Part shown: positions 24,124 through 32,017 of the stretch, one piece after another | Numbering within the stretch: the first letter of the stretch is position 1 | Layout: every line of letters starts with the position of its first letter | From: Saprospira grandis | Lineage (GTDB): Bacteria; Bacteroidota; Bacteroidia; Chitinophagales; Saprospiraceae | DNA: 64,000 nucleotides | Assembly (NCBI RefSeq): GCF_027594745.1 | Contig: NZ_CP110854.1 | Span: forward strand, 3,303,501 to 3,367,500 | Reading direction: 5' to 3' | Translations under genes and position numbers: made by a program | The notes under the pieces: model-generated | Database searches by the model: none | The model's input: only the letters and a program-made list of their open reading frames with translations | Told to the model about the DNA's origin: nothing

Positions 24124-26256
24124 ATGTTCCCGCAAATTATGCTCATCGTCGGCGGAGTGATTCTGCTCGTCTTGATCGGCTTTGTTATTCTTGTGGCCCG
24201 TTGCCACCGAAAGGTCCCCCAGGGACGTGCACTAATTAGAACTGGCTTTGGTGGAACCAAGGTCGTTTATGATAGTGGAATGTTTGTCGTTCCCGTTTTG
24301 CACAAAGTAGAAGAAATGGATATCTCGATCAAAACGATTGAGGTAGGCCGTACAGGTAGTGAAGGGTTGATCTGCCAAGATAACCTTCGTGCCGATATTA
24401 AAGTCGTGTTCTTCGTTCGGGTCAATAAAGACAAACAGTCGATTCTCGAAGTGGCCCAGGCCATTGGTTGCGCCCGTGCGTCTAAGCAGGAAACGCTCAA
24501 CAGCCTTTTTGATGCTAAATTCTCTGAGGCCCTAAAAACAGTAGGTAAGCAGTTTGACTTGATTGACCTCTATACCGAGCGCAACAAGTTTAAGAACAAG
24601 ATTCTGGAAACCATTGGCACCGACCTCAACGGCTATGTTTTGGATGACTGTGCGATTGATTACCTCGAGCAAACGCCTATCACGGCCCTAAAGCAGGATA
24701 ATATCCTAGACTCTGAGGGGATCAAGAAGATTGAAGAATTGACTTCAATCCAAATTGAAAAGACCAACTTTATCCGCCGCGAGCGAGAAAAAACCATCAA
24801 GCAACAAGATGTAGAAGCTCGTGAAGCTATCTTGCAACTTGAGCTCCAACAGGCAGAAAAAGAAGAGCGCCAAAAAAGAGCCTTGACCATCTTGCAGTCA
24901 GAGCAAACCAATGAGGCCGAGCAATTGGTGATTTCTAAGAACTTGGAAACTGAACTCAAGCGCAAAGAAGCCCATCGCCAAGAGGGCATTGCCGAGGAAA
25001 ATAAGGAGCGGGAAATCATTGTGGCCCGCAAAAATAAGGAACGCACCGAGGCCGTAGAAAACGAACGCATCGAGATTGACCGCCTTTTGGAGGTAGAGAA
25101 AAAAGAGCGTTCGGTAGGAGAGGCCCGGATCGAAAAGGAAAAGGTCCTAGAAGCCAAAAAGCGAGATATTCAAGCGATTATCAAGGAGCGTAAGGCCGAA
25201 GAGAAAAAGACCATTGAAGAGGATCAGAAGATCCAAGATGCTATCCAGTTGGCCGAAGCAGAGCGCGAACGCCAAGTGGCCATGATTAACGTACAAAAGA
25301 CCACGGAGACCCAAAAGGTAGAGGAAACTCGCCGGGCAGAAGCCGAAAAAGCGGTGGCGGAAATCAAGGCCCAACAAATTATTATTGAGGCCGATGCCAA
25401 AAAAGCCGCTCAGCAGAAGGAAGCCGAAGCTCGCAAAATTGCCGCCGAAGCCAAAGCCGCTGAAGAAGCCACTGTTGGTTTGGCCGAGGCCGAAGTCATG
25501 CAGGCCCGTGCCGAAGCTGCCGAACTTGAAGGCAATGTAGAGGCCCGCTTGATTGAGCAAAAAGCCCTAGCCGAAGCCAAAGCCATTGAGGCCAAAGCCG
25601 AAGCCACTCGCAAACAAGGTTTGGCCGAGGCCGAAGTGAACCGTGAAAAAGGAACCGTGGAGGCCCAACTCATCTCGCAAAAAGGTACCTCTGAAGCTAG
25701 CGTGATCGAATTGCGCCTAGCTGCCGAAGCCAAAGGTTTGGCCGCCAAAGCAGAGGCCATGAAGGCCCTAGACGGCGTAGGCCGAGAGCATGAAGAATAC
25801 AAACTCCGCTTGGAGCAAGAGCGCCAAATCGCTTTGGCCGAAATCGAAGCTCGTCGCGCTATTGCCGAGGCCCAAGCTCGCCTCCTCGGCCAGTCTTTGA
25901 GCAACGCCCGCATCGATATCGTGGGTGGCGAAACGCAATTCTTCGATTCTTTGCTCAACTCGATCAACAAGGGCAAATCTGTAGATCGCCTGATCGACAG
26001 CTCGAAGCATTTGCAAGATGCCAAGGCCGCACTTTTGGGCAATGGCGTAGAGCAGGGCCTATTTAGCCGCCTACGGGAGTTTGCTCAGGAGTACAATATC
26101 GGTAGCGATACCCTCCGCGACCTAACCATTTCTGCACTTTTGTCTCAGTTGTATGGCAAGGTGAGCGGCAACCAAAAAGACCTTATCCGCAGCATGATGG
26201 ACCAGGTGAGTAGCTTGGGCATCAACAACCAATCTGCTGCTGACTTGCTAGGCTAA
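24124..26256 (+). CDS. Flotillin-like SPFH/band 7 protein (YqiK type)
   Basis: A 710-residue flotillin-family protein that would scaffold ordered membrane domains. It has one N-terminal membrane segment (residues 5-25). The SPFH domain follows (VPQGRALIRTGFGGTKVVYDSGMF in two parts, VEEMDISIKTIEVGRTG, LRADIKVVFFVRVN). Then comes a very long charged helical region, about 210-580, rich in Ala-Glu-Ala repeats typical of flotillins, and a C-terminal globular tail (FFDSLLNSINKGKSVDRLIDSS). The ATG at 24124 is preferred over the TTG two codons upstream. The YqiJ-like OB-fold gene upstream is its usual partner. Confidence 0.9.
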   Translation: MFPQIMLIVGGVILLVLIGFVILVARCHRKVPQGRALIRTGFGGTKVVYDSGMFVVPVLHKVEEMDISIKTIEVGRTGSEGLICQDNLRADIKVVFFVRVNKDKQSILEVAQAIGCARASKQETLNSLFDAKFSEALKTVGKQFDLIDLYTERNKFKNKILETIGTDLNGYVLDDCAIDYLEQTPITALKQDNILDSEGIKKIEELTSIQIEKTNFIRREREKTIKQQDVEAREAILQLELQQAEKEERQKRALTILQSEQTNEAEQLVISKNLETELKRKEAHRQEGIAEENKEREIIVARKNKERTEAVENERIEIDRLLEVEKKERSVGEARIEKEKVLEAKKRDIQAIIKERKAEEKKTIEEDQKIQDAIQLAEAERERQVAMINVQKTTETQKVEETRRAEAEKAVAEIKAQQIIIEADAKKAAQQKEAEARKIAAEAKAAEEATVGLAEAEVMQARAEAAELEGNVEARLIEQKALAEAKAIEAKAEATRKQGLAEAEVNREKGTVEAQLISQKGTSEASVIELRLAAEAKGLAAKAEAMKALDGVGREHEEYKLRLEQERQIALAEIEARRAIAEAQARLLGQSLSNARIDIVGGETQFFDSLLNSINKGKSVDRLIDSSKHLQDAKAALLGNGVEQGLFSRLREFAQEYNIGSDTLRDLTISALLSQLYGKVSGNQKDLIRSMMDQVSSLGINNQSAADLLG

Positions 26257-26265
26257 TTCTGATTT

Positions 26266-26428
26266 GGGGCCTCCCGCAGCCCTTTAAATTGGGGCTGCGG
26301 GCGCTACGGTCCGCAGCTCGCAGGTTTGCTCGGCCCTTCAGCGCTAAAGCGCTTCGGTCTGGCCCTGCGGGCCACTGCTCCCCATCGCTAGTCCGTTCGG
26401 CCCAAGGGCCGGGCGGCTGCGCCGCCCC
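26266..26428 (+). repeat. GC-rich modular hairpin repeat, copy 10
   Basis: Plus orientation, subtype II: GGGGCCTCCCGCAGCCC, then GGGCGCTACGG, CGCAGCTCGCAGGTTTGC-type core and CATCGCTAG. The first hairpin is long (CCGCAGCCC pairing with GGGCTGCGG). It follows the flotillin stop by 10 bp and forms an inverted pair with copy 11 in the 426-bp gap before the AAA+ gene. Confidence 0.88.
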
Positions 26429-26504
26429 AATCAAAACCGCAAAAAAACGCTTAGTGGACCAAAAGGACGGCTAGGCGTTTTTTCATTTCATTTTGGTCCT
26501 TGAG

Positions 26505-26660
26505 TAGGCGGCCTAGCCGCCGCAGAGGCGCGCAGCGCCCGGCTGAGGGATGGAAAGGGGGGCGGCGAAGCCGCAGACCCAGCGGGCGCAGCCCGCGCAG
26601 GGCCGAGCAAACCTGCGAGCCCCGACACAGCCCGACCCGCCCGCAGGGCGGGGCAGCCCC
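26505..26660 (-). repeat. GC-rich modular hairpin repeat, copy 11
   Basis: Minus orientation, main subtype, with GGGCCGAGCAAACCTGCGAG and the GCCCGC-AGG-GCGGGG edge hairpin. It ends 22 bp before the AAA+ start codon and is open in that frame, which would wrongly lengthen the AAA+ protein by 61 residues. Confidence 0.9.
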
Positions 26661-26682
26661 AAGAAAATCTCCAAAAAAAATT

Positions 26683-29600
26683 ATGGCAAAGGAAAATATA
26701 GCCCCAGAACAGGAAGAAGAGCAAAATAGCCAACTCGAAAGCGGCACCTATGAGGTCATTAAGGGCCGATTGAACCGCTACGGAAAAGAGTTGAGAGGCC
26801 GCCTAGATGAGCTAAATGTAGCTCGGAAAGAGGTCTTTGGTGCTATTGAGCTAGAACTCAAAGGGAACTCTCGCATCAATACCGAAAATAATTGTGTGGC
26901 CCGCGATATTATTGCGGTGGGCGACTTCTGTATTTTTGGTTATAATGTGCAAATGGGCCTTCGGTCCGAAATTAAGCTAGAAGATATTTTTAGCGCCTAT
27001 CAATTTAATGGCGATCGCTTTGAGGAAAGTGATTTGAGCCCCCTTTTTGAGGGCCAAAATCGCCAGTTTTTAACCGACTTTAGCAACCTATTCCGCTATT
27101 ATAAGGATGCGGTTTTTGCCAAATTCGCCATTGAGCAGAATAGTCCATTTTTCTATATGGTCTTTCAGCTTAGTGAGGATGTGAACGACAGCAAAATGTT
27201 CAAGTGGGAGGTCCGAGATGGGCAATTGCTCTATTTCAACCAACCGGGCGAGCATCGCTATAAATTTCCAGCTCAGCATGAGTTTGAGTGGAAAAAAGTG
27301 AGTCGGGAAATGTACCGCTATGGCGATCATCCGCATATTTCCATTTTGGACCGTGTGTTTGTAGAAACCGTGGGCGGCGATTTGACCATTAAGGTAGAAG
27401 ACAATACCGCTGATGGGCAGGGAGTTTATCGGGAAGAGGTGGTCCAAAAGGACCAAAAACTAGAAGATGCGGACATCCAATTTGCCGATTTGGGCAATTT
27501 GATCGTCTTGAGCATGGCTCCTTATTTAGAAGATGCTCGCTATTTTGTCTTTAATGAAAAGCTACAATCGGTAGAGCGAATTGACACCTTAGAACATTCG
27601 GGAATTTTGTTGCCGGGCAGCCAAGGGCTCATCTTTGCCAATGGTTTTTATCTGCAAACTGGCGACTATAAAGTCTTTGATAAGGCGGGTGGTAGTGGCT
27701 ATAAGTTTGAGCGTCGGGTACAATCTCCCAATGGAGAAGACCATCTATTCAGCTTCTACAATCAGCAAAAAGGGACCTATATTTTGCTCTCTTATAATGT
27801 GATTGAGCAGCAGGTGGCCACGCCCATTCATTGCCATGGCTACACCCTTTTCCCGAATGGAGAACTCTGTTATTTTAGAGCGGAGGAGAGTGCGACCAAG
27901 CACCATATGATTCAGATTTGGCAAACGCCTTATATTGAGGGCGACATCATTCCCTCTGAGCATACCGATAGCTTTTTGTACAAGGTGGGCAACCGCGACA
28001 TTGTGCGGGCTATGGCCGAATGTCAAGAGCTACTGAGCTTATTGGGCAAGGATGAAACCTATAGCGATCTTTATTTTGACCTGACCAAAAAGTCTAATGA
28101 CATCCTCGATGCCTATTATTGGATCAAGGACCCACAGGCTTTTGGGATCGATGCGCCCTTGGGGGAGATTCGCCAAGCGGCCAATGCCGCCATTGATGAG
28201 TTTGAGAAAGTACAGGCCATCAAGAAGGCGAGCAAAGAAAATATTCAAGAAGTAGGGCAGCGGGCCAACACCTTATTTAAGGAGGTTGAGCAAGCTAGCT
28301 TTAATCAGATTGGTGTTTTCGTCAACTTCTTATCTGAGTTGCGGATTATCCGTGGGGAAATCATCTCGCTCAAGGATTTGCGTTATGCCGACCTCCCTTA
28401 TATTGAAGGCTTAGAGGCCCAAGCTGCCGAAAAACTAGCGCTCCTTTCTACCGAATGTGTGGCCTTTTTGCTGCGGCCCGATGCTTTGGAGCCCTATATG
28501 CAAAAAGTAGATGAGGCCAAAAAGGAAATTCCGGCGGTAGAAACGGCTCAGCAAGGGAAAAAACTAGAGGAACGCATTGATGGCATTGGTAAAGAGCTAG
28601 AGATGTTGATCGAGATTGTGTCTAACCTCAAGATTGAGGATGCGACCCAAACCACTCGAATTATCGACAGCATTACCGATATTTTCTCCCTGCTCAACCA
28701 AATTAAAGCGGCCCTTCGTCGCCGCCTCAAAGAGCTCACTTCTGCCGAGGGCCAAGCTGAATTTGCGGCCCAGATGAAGCTGATCGACCAGTCGATCATC
28801 AACTATATCGACATCTCGGATACGCCCAGCAAATGCGAGGAGTACCTAAGTAAATTGATGATTCAGGTAGAAGAGCTAGAAAGCAAATTTGCCGAATTTG
28901 ATGAGTTTATTCTCAAGATTTCGGAAAAGCGAGAAGAGGTCTACAACGTATTTGAGACCAAAAAGCTCAGCTTGGTCGAGGCTATCAACCGCCGCTCATC
29001 GGCTTTGCAAACGGCAGCCGAGCGGATTTTGAAAGGGGTGCGCAATCGGGCCAATAAATTAAAATCGGTGGTCGAGATTAACGGCTTTTTTGCCTCTGAC
29101 CTCATGATTGATAAGCTGCGCGAAAGCATTGAGCAGCTTAGAGAATTGGGCGATAGCAATAAGGCGGGCGATCTACAGACGCAGCTCAAAACCATTCAGG
29201 AAGATGCTTTGCGTCAGCTTCGGGACAAGGAAGATCTTTTCCAGGGCGGGGGCAATGCCATTCGCTTTGGTCGCCACAGTTTTGCGGTCAATACCCAAAG
29301 TTTGGATTTGACCATGGTCCCTCGTTCGGGCGGGATGTATTATCATTTGACGGGAACGGGCTTTTTTCAGGAAGTTGAGGACCCAGATTTTTTAGCCACC
29401 AAATCGGTTTGGGACCAAAGTTATCCTTCTGAAAATGCTCAGGTCTATCGGGCCGAATTTCTGGCTTATTTGGTACTCAAAGAGCTAGAAGCCAAGCAAA
29501 ACTGGCTCAAAGAAGATGAGATTTTGCCTTATGTGCAGAAATTCATGGCGAGCCGCTACCAGGATGGCTACAACAAGGGCATTCACGATGAGGATGCGGC

Positions 29601-31647
29601 GCAGATATTGGGCAGTTTGCTCTATTTGCATCAGCATATTGATCATCTGTCTTTTGGTCCAGAAAGTCGAGTATTGGCGCAATTGTATTACCTCCGCCAT
29701 TTGGAGGAAGAAGAGCGGCAGTTGTTGGACAAGCAGTTGCGTTCTGCTGGGCAACTGCTCAAATTGTTTCCCAAAAGCAAGGAATTTGACCGCTTGCTAG
29801 AAGATTTGGAGGCGGATATTCAGGATTATTTGGCCCAAACGGCTTTGTTTGCTCCGCATTTGGCGGCTCAAGCGGCTCGCTACTTGCTAAAAGAGCGGGC
29901 CAAGCGCAACTACTTCTTGATTTCGGGCCAAGCGCATGACCTCAAGCAGGCCTTTTTGGCCCTTTTAGAGGGAGAGGCCATGCAAAAGGATTTTGAACAG
30001 GCCATTCGAGAGCTGGATGAGTTTCCCAAACAGCAATTTGAGTTATTGCGGCAGTGGCTCAATGCCTTCTGCGATAGCCAAGAGCAGCCCAAAGCCTATT
30101 TGGATGAGGCCGCTTTGATTTTGTTATTGGGCCAATATCAGGAGAGTCAGGTCTTGCAGGTGAATACACAGCAAGAGCTGCTTGGCTTGCGGGGAGAGCA
30201 CAACAACATTGGCGAAAATGGGCGCTATTTCCTCGATTACAACCGCTTTATGGATAAAATGCAGGCCTATATGGCCCAAGATCTGCCTTTGTATGAGCGT
30301 TTTATTCAGATGAAAAAAGACCTGACGCATCAGTTTAAGGAGCAGTTGCGATTGAGCGAGTTTAAGCCTAGAGTACTGTCCTCTTTTGTCCGAAACAAAC
30401 TGATTGACCAGCTATATCTCCCCATTTTTGGCGATAACTTGGCCAAGCAAATCGGTACTTTGGGCGAGGGCAGCCGAACGGACCGCATGGGGATGTTGCT
30501 CCTCATTTCGCCTCCTGGTTATGGTAAAACCACCTTAATGGAATATGTGGCCAACCGCTTGGGCTTGATCTTTATGAAGATTAACGGTCCAGCTATTGGA
30601 CATGATGTGGTCTCTTTAGATCCTTCAGAGGCCAAGAATGCGGGGGCACGCAAAGAGCTCGAAAAGCTCAACCTCTCTTTGGAAATGGGCGATAATGTGA
30701 TGATTTATCTGGATGATATTCAGCACTGTCATCCCGAGTTTTTGCAAAAATTCATCTCTTTGACGGATGGACAGCGAAAAATTGAGGGGGTTTATCAGGG
30801 CCAAACCAAAACCTATGATTTGCGTGGTAAGCGGGTTTCGGTAGTCATGGCGGGTAACCCTTATACGGAAAGTGGGGACAAGTTCCGCATTCCCGATATG
30901 TTGGCCAACCGGGCCGATATTTACAATTTGGGGGATATTATTGGAAAAACGCAAGATATTTTCGAGCTCAGTTATATAGAAAACTCCTTGACTTCCAATC
31001 CTGTTACCCAAAAATTGGCGGCCAAATCTATTGATGATTTGTATCCCATTTTGGAGTTTGCCCAAACGGGCCGCAGAGAGGGCCTAGAGTTTCGGGCCAA
31101 TCACTCGCCTCAGGAGCTTAACGAATATGCGGCGGTTTTGAAAAAAATGCTGCGCATTCGAGACGTCATTCTCAAGGTCAACCAAGGCTATATCAAATCG
31201 GCGGCGATGCCCGATGCCTACCGAACCGAGCCGCCCTTCCTTTTGCAGGGCTCGTATCGGAACATGAACAAATTGGCGGAAAAAGTGGTGGCCGTGATGA
31301 ATGATGAGGAGATTGAAACCTTGTTGATCTCGCATTATAAAGGGGAATCACAAACCTTGACCACCAGCGCCGAGGCCAATATGCTCAAGCTCAAAGAGAT
31401 GATGGGCCTACAAACCGAGGAGGAGCGAAAACGCTGGGAAGAGGTCAAAGCGGCTTATGTCAAAGACCGTTTATTGCAGGGCGATGAGCAAAACCCCATG
31501 GTCCAAATGGTGGCGCAGCTCTCCAACTTTTCCGATCAACTTGGGCATATCCAAAAGGCTATTCTCAAGGGGATAGAAGAGGCGGCCAAACGGCCTGTAG
31601 AGGCGCCCAGCAAACGAACTGCTGGTCCATCCTTTAAGAAACGCTAG
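26683..31647 (+). CDS. Very large AAA+ ATPase with coiled coils
   Basis: A 1654-residue cytoplasmic protein. The N-terminal 400 residues look beta-rich (SRINTENNCVARDIIAVGDF, FGYNVQMGLRSEIKLEDIF). The middle, about 450-870, is strongly helical/coiled coil. Near the C-terminus is an AAA+ module with Walker A PPGYGKTT (1277-1284), Walker B MIYLDDIQH (1340-1348) and a sensor-like VVMAGNPYTESGDKF. A basic tail (KRTAGPSFKKR) closes it. I recall homologues named, without good evidence, DNA repair ATPase, often beside flotillin genes. The start is the ATG at 26683; upstream codons are repeat copy 11. It most likely works with the flotillin, OB-fold and calpain-like proteins encoded just upstream. 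Confidence 0.85.
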   Translation: MAKENIAPEQEEEQNSQLESGTYEVIKGRLNRYGKELRGRLDELNVARKEVFGAIELELKGNSRINTENNCVARDIIAVGDFCIFGYNVQMGLRSEIKLEDIFSAYQFNGDRFEESDLSPLFEGQNRQFLTDFSNLFRYYKDAVFAKFAIEQNSPFFYMVFQLSEDVNDSKMFKWEVRDGQLLYFNQPGEHRYKFPAQHEFEWKKVSREMYRYGDHPHISILDRVFVETVGGDLTIKVEDNTADGQGVYREEVVQKDQKLEDADIQFADLGNLIVLSMAPYLEDARYFVFNEKLQSVERIDTLEHSGILLPGSQGLIFANGFYLQTGDYKVFDKAGGSGYKFERRVQSPNGEDHLFSFYNQQKGTYILLSYNVIEQQVATPIHCHGYTLFPNGELCYFRAEESATKHHMIQIWQTPYIEGDIIPSEHTDSFLYKVGNRDIVRAMAECQELLSLLGKDETYSDLYFDLTKKSNDILDAYYWIKDPQAFGIDAPLGEIRQAANAAIDEFEKVQAIKKASKENIQEVGQRANTLFKEVEQASFNQIGVFVNFLSELRIIRGEIISLKDLRYADLPYIEGLEAQAAEKLALLSTECVAFLLRPDALEPYMQKVDEAKKEIPAVETAQQGKKLEERIDGIGKELEMLIEIVSNLKIEDATQTTRIIDSITDIFSLLNQIKAALRRRLKELTSAEGQAEFAAQMKLIDQSIINYIDISDTPSKCEEYLSKLMIQVEELESKFAEFDEFILKISEKREEVYNVFETKKLSLVEAINRRSSALQTAAERILKGVRNRANKLKSVVEINGFFASDLMIDKLRESIEQLRELGDSNKAGDLQTQLKTIQEDALRQLRDKEDLFQGGGNAIRFGRHSFAVNTQSLDLTMVPRSGGMYYHLTGTGFFQEVEDPDFLATKSVWDQSYPSENAQVYRAEFLAYLVLKELEAKQNWLKEDEILPYVQKFMASRYQDGYNKGIHDEDAAQILGSLLYLHQHIDHLSFGPESRVLAQLYYLRHLEEEERQLLDKQLRSAGQLLKLFPKSKEFDRLLEDLEADIQDYLAQTALFAPHLAAQAARYLLKERAKRNYFLISGQAHDLKQAFLALLEGEAMQKDFEQAIRELDEFPKQQFELLRQWLNAFCDSQEQPKAYLDEAALILLLGQYQESQVLQVNTQQELLGLRGEHNNIGENGRYFLDYNRFMDKMQAYMAQDLPLYERFIQMKKDLTHQFKEQLRLSEFKPRVLSSFVRNKLIDQLYLPIFGDNLAKQIGTLGEGSRTDRMGMLLLISPPGYGKTTLMEYVANRLGLIFMKINGPAIGHDVVSLDPSEAKNAGARKELEKLNLSLEMGDNVMIYLDDIQHCHPEFLQKFISLTDGQRKIEGVYQGQTKTYDLRGKRVSVVMAGNPYTESGDKFRIPDMLANRADIYNLGDIIGKTQDIFELSYIENSLTSNPVTQKLAAKSIDDLYPILEFAQTGRREGLEFRANHSPQELNEYAAVLKKMLRIRDVILKVNQGYIKSAAMPDAYRTEPPFLLQGSYRNMNKLAEKVVAVMNDEEIETLLISHYKGESQTLTTSAEANMLKLKEMMGLQTEEERKRWEEVKAAYVKDRLLQGDEQNPMVQMVAQLSNFSDQLGHIQKAILKGIEEAAKRPVEAPSKRTAGPSFKKR

Positions 31648-31651
31648 TACG

Positions 31652-31684
31652 AAAAAGACTTCCATTTTTGGGAGTCTTTTTTTT
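31652..31684 (+). terminator. Intrinsic terminator of the AAA+ gene
   Basis: An AAAAAGACT arm pairs with AGTCTTTTT and an inner TCC faces GGG around a T-rich loop; the T run leads directly into repeat copy 12. Confidence 0.75.
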
Positions 31685-31822
31685 GGGGCTGCCCCAGCCT
31701 TTGGCTGGGTCGGGCCATTGCGCAGCTCGCAGGTCTGCTCGGCCCTGCGGCGGCTTCGCCGCCTTGGTCTGCCGCCTGCGGCGGCCCTGCTACAGCCCCT
31801 CAGCCTGCGGGCCTTCGGCCCT
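31685..31822 (+). repeat. GC-rich modular hairpin repeat, copy 12
   Basis: Plus orientation, main subtype. Hairpin 1 is AGCC-TTT-GGCT, hairpin 2 GGCGGC-TTC-GCCGCC, hairpin 3 CCGCC-TGC-GGCGG and hairpin 4 GGGCC-TTC-GGCCC. Its right end, and the following palindromes, recur inverted at 43369-43440. Confidence 0.9.
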
Positions 31823-31827
31823 TTTTA

Positions 31828-31899
31828 CTGTAGGTTGAAACCTACAGCAACAGCGGTATTGCTGCGCAATGATATCTGAATGAGGGTTAAAACCCTCAT
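31828..31899. repeat. Two short palindromes
   Basis: CTGTAGGTTGAAACCTACAG (31828-31847) and ATGAGGGTTAAAACCCTCAT (31880-31899) belong to the class clustered at 20823-21077. The first, with the flanking CAACAGCGGTATTGCTGCGC, is repeated inverted at 43373-43411. Confidence 0.8.
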
Positions 31900-31955
31900 G
31901 GATTGAACGGCATCTAAAATTATACAAAAGCTGGATGGATTGGCCGCAAAAAAGC

Positions 31956-31983
31956 AAAGCCCCAAACGGAAGTTTGGGGCTTT
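31956..31983 (-). terminator. Terminator of inverted paralogue A
   Basis: A 12-bp stem, AAAGCCCCAAAC with its complement around GGAA, has a T run on the minus strand. Nearly the same hairpin closes paralogue B at 43326-43351. Confidence 0.8.
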
Positions 31984-32017
31984 GGTCTAAGCGAAAAGGG
32001 CCAAAAAAATAGGCCAT

